Part shown: piece by piece, positions 16,142 to 24,599 of the stretch | Position numbering within the stretch: position 1 is the stretch's first letter | Layout: every line of letters begins with the position of its first letter | NCBI RefSeq assembly: GCF_009498215.1 | Contig: NZ_CP043499.1 | Coordinates: forward strand, 372,001 to 436,000 | Direction: 5' to 3' | From: Rhizobium grahamii | Lineage (GTDB): Bacteria; Pseudomonadota; Alphaproteobacteria; Rhizobiales; Rhizobiaceae | Length of the DNA: 64,000 bases | Program-made: the position numbers and the translations under genes | The notes under the pieces: generated by a model | Seen by the model: only the letters and a program-made list of their open reading frames with translations | Databases searched by the model: none | What the model was told of the DNA's origin: nothing

Positions 16142-16571
16142 GTGGAAAGGCTTCGTGCTGCGATCGGTGCGCGTCTGGAGCAGTTGAAGACAAAGCTCGC
16201 TGAACGGGCTGCCGCGCCGGTGCCACCACCTCGTCCGTTAGGCCCGAGCTCAACACCTGCGTCCCTGGAACGCAGCGAGGAAAAGCAGCTCGTACTCCCC
16301 GTTGAGCCGCCGCAACCCAAGCTGACCGGGCTTCGCCGCCGCGCCGAAGAAAGGCATCGCACGTCTTGGGAGCAAGGTTCGCTTGCGTTACCTCGATCGT
16401 GGCCAGGAGACCTATCAGTTCACTATCTGGAAGGATCCGAGCGTTCCCGAAACGGGTCTGGCGAACCAGAACGCACCCTTGGCGAAAGCCGTTCTTGACG
16501 CGGAGGTCGGAGACGAACTGGAGATCCTCGGGAGGCTGATCAGAAAAGCTGTAGTAGAAAGCGTAAATTAG
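16142..16571 (+). pseudogene. Remnant ending in a GreA/GreB C-terminal-like domain
   Basis: The last part (about 16360-16571) reads LGSKVRLRYLDRGQETYQF, then PLAKAVLDAEVGDELEIL and RKAVVESV, which resembles the C-terminal domain of GreA/GreB-type factors as it also occurs at the end of some helicase-like proteins. The first part (16142-16340, ERLRAAIGARLEQLKTKL) is a Pro-rich, helical linker in another frame. The two need a frameshift near 16345. The N-terminal part of any parent protein is missing, so I call it a decayed fragment. Confidence 0.45.
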
Positions 16572-16970
16572 ATTTCAATCTGGCCGGGCCGGCCGGATTG
16601 TACGCCTAAACGCGATCGAAAAGACGCGAAATCTCGGTCTGCTACTTTCTCAAAGCATTCAAGGGTGAGATCGCCCTGTGTGCAATCCTCGCGCTTGATT
16701 GGCTCGAATCCAGCATGCACTCGACCATCCCTGTCTAGCCGCCTCATTGTCTTCGGGCGGATGCATGGCACATGTCGGCGACGGTTTGATGAACGCCTTC
16801 ACTCGCTGCAAGTGGAGATGAGTAGGAGAATGCGACGATCGCGCAAAAGTTCGTGGGTTCTCCTATGCGGCTCTCTCGTTGGCACAACGATCTAGCCGAA
16901 GCCTCTCGCCCGTAAAAGTCTTGGACGGCGCGCCCTCGCCAGTCTCTCAACCTTTTTCCTATCTAGGCGA
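16572..16970. other. No gene seen
   Basis: Short frames on both strands lack ribosome sites and protein-like composition. No repeat or terminator was found in this stretch. Confidence 0.4.
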
Positions 16971-17210
16971 TTATTCGGCAGCCTGGCGAAGCGGAAAGTG
17001 CTCCGGCGGGTTTACGGGAGCAATGATCTTGAACTCGCCGATCATGTGGTGCTGGTCGGATCCTGCGACGGCGAGCGTCCAAAAGTCTGGGTCTGCACCG
17101 AAGATAGTAGAAACCTGCACGATGGTTTTCTGACCCCCTGTGTGCTTGTCGGACATTGCCCAATAAAAAGCGTTCGGAACCAAACTTATCAAGACGCCCA
17201 CTCCCAACAT
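16971..17210 (-). CDS. Hypothetical small membrane-anchored protein
   Basis: A 79-residue frame starts MLGVGVLISLVPNAFYWAMS, a possible transmembrane or signal segment, followed by a polar domain (TIVQVSTIFGADPDFW, SDQHHMIGEFKIIAPV). The composition is protein-like but no family is recognised and no strong ribosome site is visible. It lies just downstream of ietS on the same strand, about 200 bases away. Confidence 0.35.
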   Translation of the reverse strand: MLGVGVLISLVPNAFYWAMSDKHTGGQKTIVQVSTIFGADPDFWTLAVAGSDQHHMIGEFKIIAPVNPPEHFPLRQAAE

Positions 17211-17411
17211 GACGAGCAGATGATATCAGACCCGTGAGAAAGGACTATCCCCCACTGCGAATGAAATCATGGCCACGCCATCGGCCGCCGAGGGCCTCCC
17301 GAGGCTACATCTGAAAAGAGCCGGATTGTTTAAAGCGGCGGTGATGATTAGTCACCGAACCTCCCAGAATCTGATGCGACCGAGATTGTACGGCAAACGT
17401 TGGTCCTATTC

Positions 17412-20000
17412 TCAGGGAAGGGGAGTGATCGAAACTGCTGGCTTGATTGGCAACCGGATCGCGACCTCGTCGTAAACGGGCAGATCGGCATCCGTTTCGA
17501 TCGTGATCGCTATCGCGAAACCTATATCGTCATCAGAGCCCAGCCCAGTTTCACGCTCACGTTGAACACGGAACTCAATTCGCTCGTTTGCAACGAAGGC
17601 AGCGGCCTTCGCGCCCGTGAAAACCCGATGGGCTACCGTTCCCCGTCTAGTGGCATTCACGTCTGGTTGATGTTCGTGCTTGTCCAAGCCAAGTCGTCCG
17701 AGATCATCACCATTCAAATCGGTCAGGATAAGCCGCGTCGTCTTATAGCTACGCCGTCCAGGAGCCGTCGGCGAGAACCATACGAGCGTCACCGCTATCG
17801 ATTTGGGAACAGCCTGCCCTGAAAGCGACGGTGGTAATGGCAAGCTCACGATGGAAGCTGCCATTTTGGGGACATCGCCAACAGCCCAAGCCGTCGCCCT
17901 ATTCTTTACGCAATAGAGGACGTCCTCATGATCTACCACACCATATCCAAGCAACCTGGTCGCATTCGCACGACGCCGCTGCCAATTGAGGCCAGCACCG
18001 AAGGCGGAATCAATGGTTTTGATGGCGTCAGTCCAGCGAGCGCGGTGCACGAGCAAAGCTTTAAGGAGGAGGGCGCGGTGCCGTCCACTGAGACCCAGGA
18101 ATGCGGATCCATAAGCCGTCTCTAGTACATCGTGAAGTCGATGCGCAGTGCGTGTAGCGATCGCGGCCGCGGTGCTTGTTTGTCCCACAAAGCCAAGTGC
18201 GGAAGCAGACGCAACTCTGGAAAAAGGCGGGTATGCGGCCTTCAGGCCGAATGGTTCATTGAACGGTACCGGTCGGACCGAAACGCCAGTTGCGCCGACC
18301 GTCGGAAGTACGTGCTCCTGTCCTCCAGCCATAAGGATGTCGGGCTTGATGCTACGTCCATAGCCGAGGCCGGGCGCGGAACTTGGGTTGGGAAGTGAAC
18401 CAATCTTGTCGTAGGGCAGGATTCCCGATGCACTCTGGGCGGTCTGATCGGCTCGATCGCGGTTGATTGCGCCGATCGTGAGCGCATTAATCGCATCCGC
18501 GGGTGCGAGCAACGATCTATCGCGGATGGCTGCGGCAACGCCAGCAAGCACCGCAGCTTCACGCGCCGATGGTGTGGCGGCTAAAAATGCTGGGATGTCT
18601 GAGAAACCTGTCAGAGGGAGGTCATCGAGTCCTTCAAGGTCGAGATTGCCTGCACTTACAACAAACAGGATTCCATAACGCCACGAAAGATCGTCGATTG
18701 CTCTTGCCCAGCGAGACATGCGACCCGCAAATCGGCGTCGATTGTCACCCAAGGAGACGTTGATGACCAGCACGCTAGGCGCGGTCGCGGGTTCGCCATT
18801 CATGCCCGCCTTCATTCTAACCACTGCGTCATAGAAGTCGTCGACCAGCAATCTGTCGCTCGGAAAAACCTCTTCGACGGAACCTGCCGTCCGCGCATAC
18901 ATCACCGGCCGCATGTAAAGAGGACGACTGATTGGTGGGGAGGGCTCGCCGTTCAGATCGCCATGGATGATAAGGGAAGCCATCGCTGTCCCATGAACAC
19001 GGAATCCTACTGCCAGCTTCTGAAGATCTGTGGGATCGTCATAGTGCACACGGTCCTTCAGGTAGGCGTGCTCCAAAAACGGAACGGCGTCGAACAAGGC
19101 CGCAATCGGCTCCCGTCCAGGCAACTCGTCTGGAGCATGGCCAATTTCCCCCTCGGAAACGTCGGATTTCACTGAAATCGACGCCTGCGGTCCGATGGAC
19201 ATGACGTGATCAAGGCCGGCCAAGGATTCGTCCGATCGTTGAATGATCAGCTCTACCTGCTTGGCGGGCAGTTCGACCAACAAAGCGTCGGACGAAAATT
19301 CAGGATGGCGACTATGATGCAGTAATGTCCCGCCTGCCAACTTTACCGCGTTAACTACAGAATCCGCAGCGATCTTCGCCTGCGCGGCAGATTCCCTGAA
19401 AACAAGCTCCACCTCCACGGCAATCGACCGGGTCGGGGTTTCGTGTACAATTTCTCTAAGAACTTCGGCGTCAGTTTCCGAAACACGATCCTGAGCGCTC
19501 CAACGCCGGATTGATTTAAGGCAGGCGAACAGATTTCTTATGGGAGCGCTAAACGAGGATTCATCGCCCGCCATCCATTGGCGCCAGAAACGTTCAATGT
19601 CTGCCAAAGCCGACTGACTAGGCAGCATCAGATACAGGAAACTGTCGCCTTCGTCCTCGGCGTCCGTTGAATCACCGAGATCCTCCTCAAGGTCCTCGCC
19701 TACCAATTCGAGGCCTGGAATCGCTTTAAGCGCCCTCGCAAGGTTCTGAATTTCACCGCTGACGGTAAATACGAGAAGGGTCTCAGGCAGCAGAGCCGTG
19801 GGATCACGTGTGATGAGGCCCGAAGATCCTGAAGAAGCAAGCACCTGTGAAACGCGGTCGAATTGATCTTCAAACCGGCTCTGCTGGCGCGATCGGCTAA
19901 ACGTCTTGTTTCCCGGAAGTTTTCGTCTTTTTCCGTTCAGTCTTTCGGACAATTTTGGGCGGTCTAGCCTTAGAAGCGGCTTCGTCGGGTCTATGGTCAT
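17412..20000 (-). CDS. ietS: IetS-type subtilisin-like serine protease
   Basis: The 862-residue protein is a long S8 peptidase. The triad is visible as D304 (ALFDAVP), H336 (HGTAMASL) and S609 (GQTSTAAA), with the oxyanion Asn in VSAGN. There is no signal peptide, so it acts in the cytoplasm. The N-terminal pattern (KPLLRLDRPKLSERLNGK, SRQQSRFEDQF) fits the S8 proteins that pair with AAA ATPases. The gene overlaps ietA by 104 bases. ietA/ietS were described in Agrobacterium as a plasmid stability and incompatibility toxin-antitoxin pair, with IetS as toxin, and the pair was later reported as an anti-phage system (Iet). Confidence 0.85.
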   Translation of the reverse strand: MTIDPTKPLLRLDRPKLSERLNGKRRKLPGNKTFSRSRQQSRFEDQFDRVSQVLASSGSSGLITRDPTALLPETLLVFTVSGEIQNLARALKAIPGLELVGEDLEEDLGDSTDAEDEGDSFLYLMLPSQSALADIERFWRQWMAGDESSFSAPIRNLFACLKSIRRWSAQDRVSETDAEVLREIVHETPTRSIAVEVELVFRESAAQAKIAADSVVNAVKLAGGTLLHHSRHPEFSSDALLVELPAKQVELIIQRSDESLAGLDHVMSIGPQASISVKSDVSEGEIGHAPDELPGREPIAALFDAVPFLEHAYLKDRVHYDDPTDLQKLAVGFRVHGTAMASLIIHGDLNGEPSPPISRPLYMRPVMYARTAGSVEEVFPSDRLLVDDFYDAVVRMKAGMNGEPATAPSVLVINVSLGDNRRRFAGRMSRWARAIDDLSWRYGILFVVSAGNLDLEGLDDLPLTGFSDIPAFLAATPSAREAAVLAGVAAAIRDRSLLAPADAINALTIGAINRDRADQTAQSASGILPYDKIGSLPNPSSAPGLGYGRSIKPDILMAGGQEHVLPTVGATGVSVRPVPFNEPFGLKAAYPPFSRVASASALGFVGQTSTAAAIATRTAHRLHDVLETAYGSAFLGLSGRHRALLLKALLVHRARWTDAIKTIDSAFGAGLNWQRRRANATRLLGYGVVDHEDVLYCVKNRATAWAVGDVPKMAASIVSLPLPPSLSGQAVPKSIAVTLVWFSPTAPGRRSYKTTRLILTDLNGDDLGRLGLDKHEHQPDVNATRRGTVAHRVFTGAKAAAFVANERIEFRVQRERETGLGSDDDIGFAIAITIETDADLPVYDEVAIRLPIKPAVSITPLP

Positions 20001-20958
20001 CCGTTGGCCAATCCAATTCTGGGAAACGCATTTCGATCTCGCGCCTCAAAGACCCATGAACATCGATGTCATCGAGCACGGCTCGTCGACGGACGTCGAG
20101 CGTGAAATCCTTCAACTCTGCAAATGACTTGTTAGTAAAGCACTGGCCCAATACCTGGATGAGCCCAAGGCTGGCGTCCAGATCAAGCTGTTTGACAAGG
20201 AATCCTATTGTCCGAGAGTAGTTAGGTGGGTCGAGCACCAGCTTGACCTCAAATCGGCGCCAGACTGCGCGGTCCAGCATTTCAGGATGGTTTGTCGCAG
20301 CTACCGCCACCACGTGCGACGGAAGAGTGTCGATCTGTGTCAAGAGAGACGCAACCGCGCGCTTCATTTCGCCGGTCTCTTGCTTATCAGCACGTTCCTT
20401 GCCGACAGCCTCGAACTCATCGAAAAACAGCACGCAGGGTTGCCTACGCGCCTGCGCGAATAGGCTCTCGATCCGACGGTTTGTCTCTCCAAGAAGGGAT
20501 CCGACAAGCGATCCGTAGCTGACGACGTACAACGGATACCCAAGATCGTGCGCAACAGCTTCGGCAACGGATGTCTTACCGTTTCCTGGCGGCCCCGAAA
20601 GTAAAAGCTTGTGTCTGGGAGAAAGTCCATTCTTAAGAAGCTTACCGCTTTGCTTTTGCTCCGTGAGGAGCGCCAGGAGGCTCGACCTCGATCTGTCGTC
20701 GAGATCGAGCCGATCTAGTCCGGCTTTCGCGGGAAGTTCGACGAGTAGCCCCTCAGGCGCATCCCCATTTCCGGTTCGAGTTAGCGTCGGTTCGACTATC
20801 TTTTGCCCGTCGATAGCGGTTCGAATTCTATCGGCAGCGCGATTATGTCCAAGTTGGACCTCTTCATTAGCCATGGCTTCAGCCGCAGCCTTGACGCCTT
20901 CGATATCCTCTCGAGACGCTGCTCGTATTAGTGTGAGTACAAGATCAAGACGGGGCAT
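19897..20958 (-). CDS. ietA: IetA-type AAA ATPase
   Basis: The 353-residue ATPase has Walker A GPPGNGKT at 122-129, Walker B VLFFDEFEA around 176-184, and sensor region VAATNHPEMLD followed by the arginine-rich RAVWRRFE. The C-terminal tail is Lys/Arg-rich. In the IetAS pair this ATPase holds the partner subtilisin in check or hands substrates to it. It is the first gene of the pair and its last 104 bases overlap the start of ietS in another frame. The gene diverges from the caspase-like gene at 21088, leaving 129 bases for both promoters. Confidence 0.87.
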   Translation of the reverse strand: MPRLDLVLTLIRAASREDIEGVKAAAEAMANEEVQLGHNRAADRIRTAIDGQKIVEPTLTRTGNGDAPEGLLVELPAKAGLDRLDLDDRSRSSLLALLTEQKQSGKLLKNGLSPRHKLLLSGPPGNGKTSVAEAVAHDLGYPLYVVSYGSLVGSLLGETNRRIESLFAQARRQPCVLFFDEFEAVGKERADKQETGEMKRAVASLLTQIDTLPSHVVAVAATNHPEMLDRAVWRRFEVKLVLDPPNYSRTIGFLVKQLDLDASLGLIQVLGQCFTNKSFAELKDFTLDVRRRAVLDDIDVHGSLRREIEMRFPELDWPTDDHRPDEAASKARPPKIVRKTERKKTKTSGKQDV

Positions 20959-21087
20959 TGGCGGCTAAGATTTCGAGTAAGAGTTTTACTTTAACTATAT
21001 CAGGAGCGTGAAGTAAGCATGCTTGACGACTGACGCCGTTGATGAAATTCATACCCGCGTTAAGGTTGATTCAGCAAGACTCAAATC
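20959..21087. promoter_or_regulatory. Divergent promoter region of ietAS and the caspase operon
   Basis: This 129-base gap is AT-richer than its flanks (TTTTACTTTAACTATATCAG at 20981-21002) and must hold the promoters of both operons. No clear palindromic operator was found. A shared control region would allow the two protease modules to be expressed together. Confidence 0.5.
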
Positions 21088-22233
21088 ATGCAATCTGCAA
21101 TCGTACATTTTGTGCAGTGTGAACCGGACCAGCCACAGACGCACGCAATTGTAATCGGCATCGGGGCATACCCCCACGGGCAGCTTAGTGAGCGGCTGAA
21201 AGTTGGCAATTTGGATTCGCCGGTCGCGACGGCCAAGGCGATCGCCGACTGGCTTATCAACGAGCACAATGACCCGGTTTGTCCATTGGGATCGGTTTCG
21301 CTGCTGGTATCCACGGAAACTCCGTACATCTACACGAATCCTAAGACAGGGGTCGAGTATGAGGTACCATCAGGTACGACAGACGAAATCATTGATGCGC
21401 TCGACAACTGGTCGGCTTCCGCGTCCAGCAGCTTTGAGAATCGCAGCTTCTTCTATTTCTGCGGCCATGGATTGAGATCGGGCTCTTCCGATTGTCTCCT
21501 CACGCGATCTTTCGGGGAAAACTCTCGGCGTCATATGGAAGGCGTTATCGATGCCCAGATCGAAAATGCGATGCGTATCCTGGGGCCAGGAGAGCAAATC
21601 TACTTCTTCGACACGTGCCGGAACGACGGAACGGCTCTTCTTACCCAGGGATCTCCGCCAACGCAGGCGCTTTCCCCGACCCCCACTTTCGATAGGATCG
21701 GTATACCGAGGATCAGCAGACTGTACGCATCCGCCGAAGGGACCAAGGCTTATGGCAAGCCTGGGGGGCTTTCGCTCTTTGCTTCAGAATTCCTCGATGC
21801 GGCAAAGAGCGCAGCGGTTAAAAACGTCGACAGTCGAGGAAGAGGTTGGTGGTTTAACACCGGTGAACTTCAGAAACACCTCCTGCGCTTTGTCAATCGC
21901 CAGACCTGTCAGAGTTCCGGCGAACCTCTCAACATCAGCTTTATCGGTCCTAAACCACAAAATATTCCAGTTGTACTGTGCTGCGATCCGCGCGAGAGTA
22001 TTTCTCGGGTGAGTGTGTCGTGCCACAGCGATGGAATCATGATCTACAGCTTCAACGGCAGTGCAAGCCTGTCGGAAGACGTATGGCGTTTGGCCTTGGA
22101 GCACCAAATGTACGATTTTTCAGCGGTTCCATGCATCGAGGGGGAATTTGGGCCTTTTCCCACGACGGCAATCCCGATATCTCCCCCGTTCGTTGACGTT
22201 GTGATGGACATCGAGGAGAGGACGTTTTTCTGA
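21088..22233 (+). CDS. Caspase-like (C14) cysteine protease
   Basis: The 381-residue protein has a caspase-fold domain in residues 18-235. HAIVIGIGAYP is the first strand, the catalytic histidine is H127 in FFYFCGHGL, and the catalytic cysteine is C177 in IYFFDTCRND. The C-terminal 130 residues are beta-rich and unassigned. Bacterial caspase-like proteases act as effectors or as processing enzymes in abortive defence. There is no signal peptide. Its stop shares one base with the next start (TGATG), the first of two tight couplings in this operon. Substrate is unknown; the subtilisins nearby or the partner protein are candidates. Confidence 0.85.
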   Translation: MQSAIVHFVQCEPDQPQTHAIVIGIGAYPHGQLSERLKVGNLDSPVATAKAIADWLINEHNDPVCPLGSVSLLVSTETPYIYTNPKTGVEYEVPSGTTDEIIDALDNWSASASSSFENRSFFYFCGHGLRSGSSDCLLTRSFGENSRRHMEGVIDAQIENAMRILGPGEQIYFFDTCRNDGTALLTQGSPPTQALSPTPTFDRIGIPRISRLYASAEGTKAYGKPGGLSLFASEFLDAAKSAAVKNVDSRGRGWWFNTGELQKHLLRFVNRQTCQSSGEPLNISFIGPKPQNIPVVLCCDPRESISRVSVSCHSDGIMIYSFNGSASLSEDVWRLALEHQMYDFSAVPCIEGEFGPFPTTAIPISPPFVDVVMDIEERTFF

Positions 22234-23366
22234 TGGGCGATTTGCGCATCATGTTCATCCACGGGGAAGGGGAGCGCGCTGATCGCGTCTCAGCGCAGAT
22301 CCGAAAGGTTGCCGAACTCGACGGAGAGCCCTCCGGCGAATGGCGGGACGAGTTCCGTCTCCGGATGGGCGATTTTAAGCAACTCCATCTCGGCGCTGGG
22401 CATTATGTCGTCGATGCTATGTGGCGAAACGGCAAATCTACTTCGTACCGCTGCGTAGTTCAATCCGATCGGGATACGCAACTCAACTTACGCGCCCCAA
22501 GTTTGAGAAGGGAATCCACGACATCCGATCGGGATTTTTCTCGTCCATCAGCCGGAGGGATGACTCGTAGAGCCACGGCGTCGGCGTACGTTAAGACGTA
22601 CGACGTCTTCGCTGCAGACGATGCGGCGGACACATGGAGTTTTGTCACAGACCAAGAGCGCATTGCGGGACAGACGACATTGTCGTCGCAAACGCCGCCT
22701 TTGGAGCGTTCGAAAGACCTTCGACTTGAGAACATTTTCTCGGCAGAGAGGCATTGGATAAAGTACTGGACCGATGACGGCTGGACGGTCTCAAGTCTCC
22801 CGTTCGATCCTGGAATAGCCGACGAGACATGTATTCTGAGATCTGCGCCTGCAGGAGTGCCCTTTGTTATCATGGCAGACCCAGATGCTGCAGTGATGGC
22901 CGATTTGCTTCCAGCAGGAAACTCCGACGCCATGCGTAGATACGCGGCTGCGACGTTCGATGAGCTTTCCGAGGCCGATAGGCTTCAACTGGCGAGAACT
23001 AGACCCTTAGAAGTCTGTGCCTTTGCTTACGCAGAACATGAAAATTTTCACCAAGAAAAATGGGTTACCATGCTGGGTAACATGCCCAGTCACCAAAAAT
23101 GGCTGTCGGATATCTCTGTGATCCTTGGATGGCGTCGGCTCATGGTCGCGCGAAACCGCGAAGAATGGTCATATGCATGTCAAACGCTAATTTCGGCCGT
23201 TGAAGTCGGCGTTCCGTATTATTCCATGGGAGTGAAGCTGTTGTCCGATGCCTTTGCGATGCTCGCCGGAATGGAAGGCGACAACTACAGCAACTACGCG
23301 GAAAAGACGCGTTCCGTAGCGGCGCGTGCGGTCCCTACCGAGGCTTTCACCACGGTTCGTACATGA
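22233..23366 (+). CDS. Unknown protein coupled to the caspase-like protease
   Basis: I do not recognise this 377-residue protein as a whole. Residues 1-90 look like a beta-sandwich with HLGAGHYVVDAMWRNGKS, similar in pattern to small PEGA-like domains. Residues 90-125 are a Ser/Arg-rich linker. The C-terminal third is helical and ends with VGVPYYSMGVKLLSDAFAML. It has no membrane segment. Both ends overlap neighbours (TGATG with the caspase gene, ATGA with the MBL gene), so it is an obligate part of the module, perhaps a sensor or the substrate of the caspase. That role is inferred. Confidence 0.7.
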   Translation: MGDLRIMFIHGEGERADRVSAQIRKVAELDGEPSGEWRDEFRLRMGDFKQLHLGAGHYVVDAMWRNGKSTSYRCVVQSDRDTQLNLRAPSLRRESTTSDRDFSRPSAGGMTRRATASAYVKTYDVFAADDAADTWSFVTDQERIAGQTTLSSQTPPLERSKDLRLENIFSAERHWIKYWTDDGWTVSSLPFDPGIADETCILRSAPAGVPFVIMADPDAAVMADLLPAGNSDAMRRYAAATFDELSEADRLQLARTRPLEVCAFAYAEHENFHQEKWVTMLGNMPSHQKWLSDISVILGWRRLMVARNREEWSYACQTLISAVEVGVPYYSMGVKLLSDAFAMLAGMEGDNYSNYAEKTRSVAARAVPTEAFTTVRT

Positions 23367-24451
23367 CGGGTCAAGTCGTACTTCACTTGCTTCCTGCTGA
23401 AGACGGTGATTGTCTATTAGTCGAAGCCAAATCCGATGGTGACGAGGTTGCCATCATCCTCATCGATGGTGGGCGTGGAAGAACCTATTCCAACTGGAAA
23501 CCCTACCTCGACAAGGTCCTAGGTCCTCGGAGGACGATCGACCTCTTAGTTGTGACCCATATCGACGAAGACCACATTGACGGGGTACTGAAATTTCTGG
23601 GCGATGAGGCGCGAGATATCGCGGTCAGCGAAGTTTGGTTCAATGGCCATCTTCAAGTTTCGCGCTCACTATCGAAGCAGGAATTGGAGGCCTATAGCGT
23701 TTCCCAAGCCGACGATCTATCCGAGGCACTTTCCAAATCACGTATACCTTGGAATTCGCAATTCGGAGGCGGGCCGATCCACCGAGAGGCTTTGAACGGT
23801 GGCACCGTCGCTATTGGACCGTTCACGCTGAGCTTACTGACGCCAAGTCGCAGGAAACTGAGTGCGCTAGCTGGCGTTTGGCCCGCCGTGCTGCAAGAGC
23901 TGAAAGCTGACAACAGCGATGACGACCCAGAAGGGTTGGAGGGGTTTGGGGTCGGTCTGGACATTGATGAACTCGCTGCAAGTCCGGACAGCAACGATAC
24001 CTCGCGGCCAAATGGGAGCAGTATCGGCTTTCTACTCGAAGCATTCGGAAGAAAACTACTTCTTGTTGGCGACTGCCATCCCAACGATCTCTGGGACGGG
24101 CTCATTCAGATTGGGGCTAAGGTGACCGCTCCACTCAGCGTCGACATTATGAAGGTATCGCATCACGGCGCGGCAAAGAACACCACCCGCAAGCTACTTT
24201 CCTTGGTAAGAGCCGAAGCCTACGGATTTTCCACCGATGGCAGTGCGCACCCGCATCCCGACGCTACCGTGGTGGCCAAGATAATCAAGTCGTCAGCGTC
24301 ACCGAAACTTTTGGCGTTTAACTATAGGACGGACCTCAGCAAAGTATGGGACGATCCGGAACTGAAGGAATGTCGGAAGTTTGAAACCAGGTTCCCGGAT
24401 GAGGACGCTCCTGGCTATCTCAAACTTGTGCTGCCTCCGCGCGAGACATAG
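23363..24451 (+). CDS. Metallo-beta-lactamase-fold hydrolase (ComEC-like)
   Basis: The 362-residue protein has the MBL fold with the metal motif THIDEDHIDG at 65-74, then LLVGDCH and VSHHG later in order. The HxDxDH form is typical of the ComEC/Rec2-related branch, whose members often act on nucleic acids or nucleotides. No membrane segments are present, unlike ComEC itself. It is coupled by ATGA to the unknown protein upstream. MBL proteins are recurring partners of caspase- and trypsin-type proteases in bacterial conflict systems. The substrate cannot be told from the sequence. Confidence 0.85.
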   Translation: MTGQVVLHLLPAEDGDCLLVEAKSDGDEVAIILIDGGRGRTYSNWKPYLDKVLGPRRTIDLLVVTHIDEDHIDGVLKFLGDEARDIAVSEVWFNGHLQVSRSLSKQELEAYSVSQADDLSEALSKSRIPWNSQFGGGPIHREALNGGTVAIGPFTLSLLTPSRRKLSALAGVWPAVLQELKADNSDDDPEGLEGFGVGLDIDELAASPDSNDTSRPNGSSIGFLLEAFGRKLLLVGDCHPNDLWDGLIQIGAKVTAPLSVDIMKVSHHGAAKNTTRKLLSLVRAEAYGFSTDGSAHPHPDATVVAKIIKSSASPKLLAFNYRTDLSKVWDDPELKECRKFETRFPDEDAPGYLKLVLPPRET

Positions 24452-24599
24452 AGGCTCGCGTGCTGGGTAAGATCCGAGGCAGACAGCCGTAATGCAGCTC
24501 TCATAGCCCTCCGATCGTCATTTTCCCAGCCCAAGGACGCCCCGTCGAAAGTTTAGGGAAAACACACAACCTGATAGCGAAGCGCTTGAGTGGAATCAC

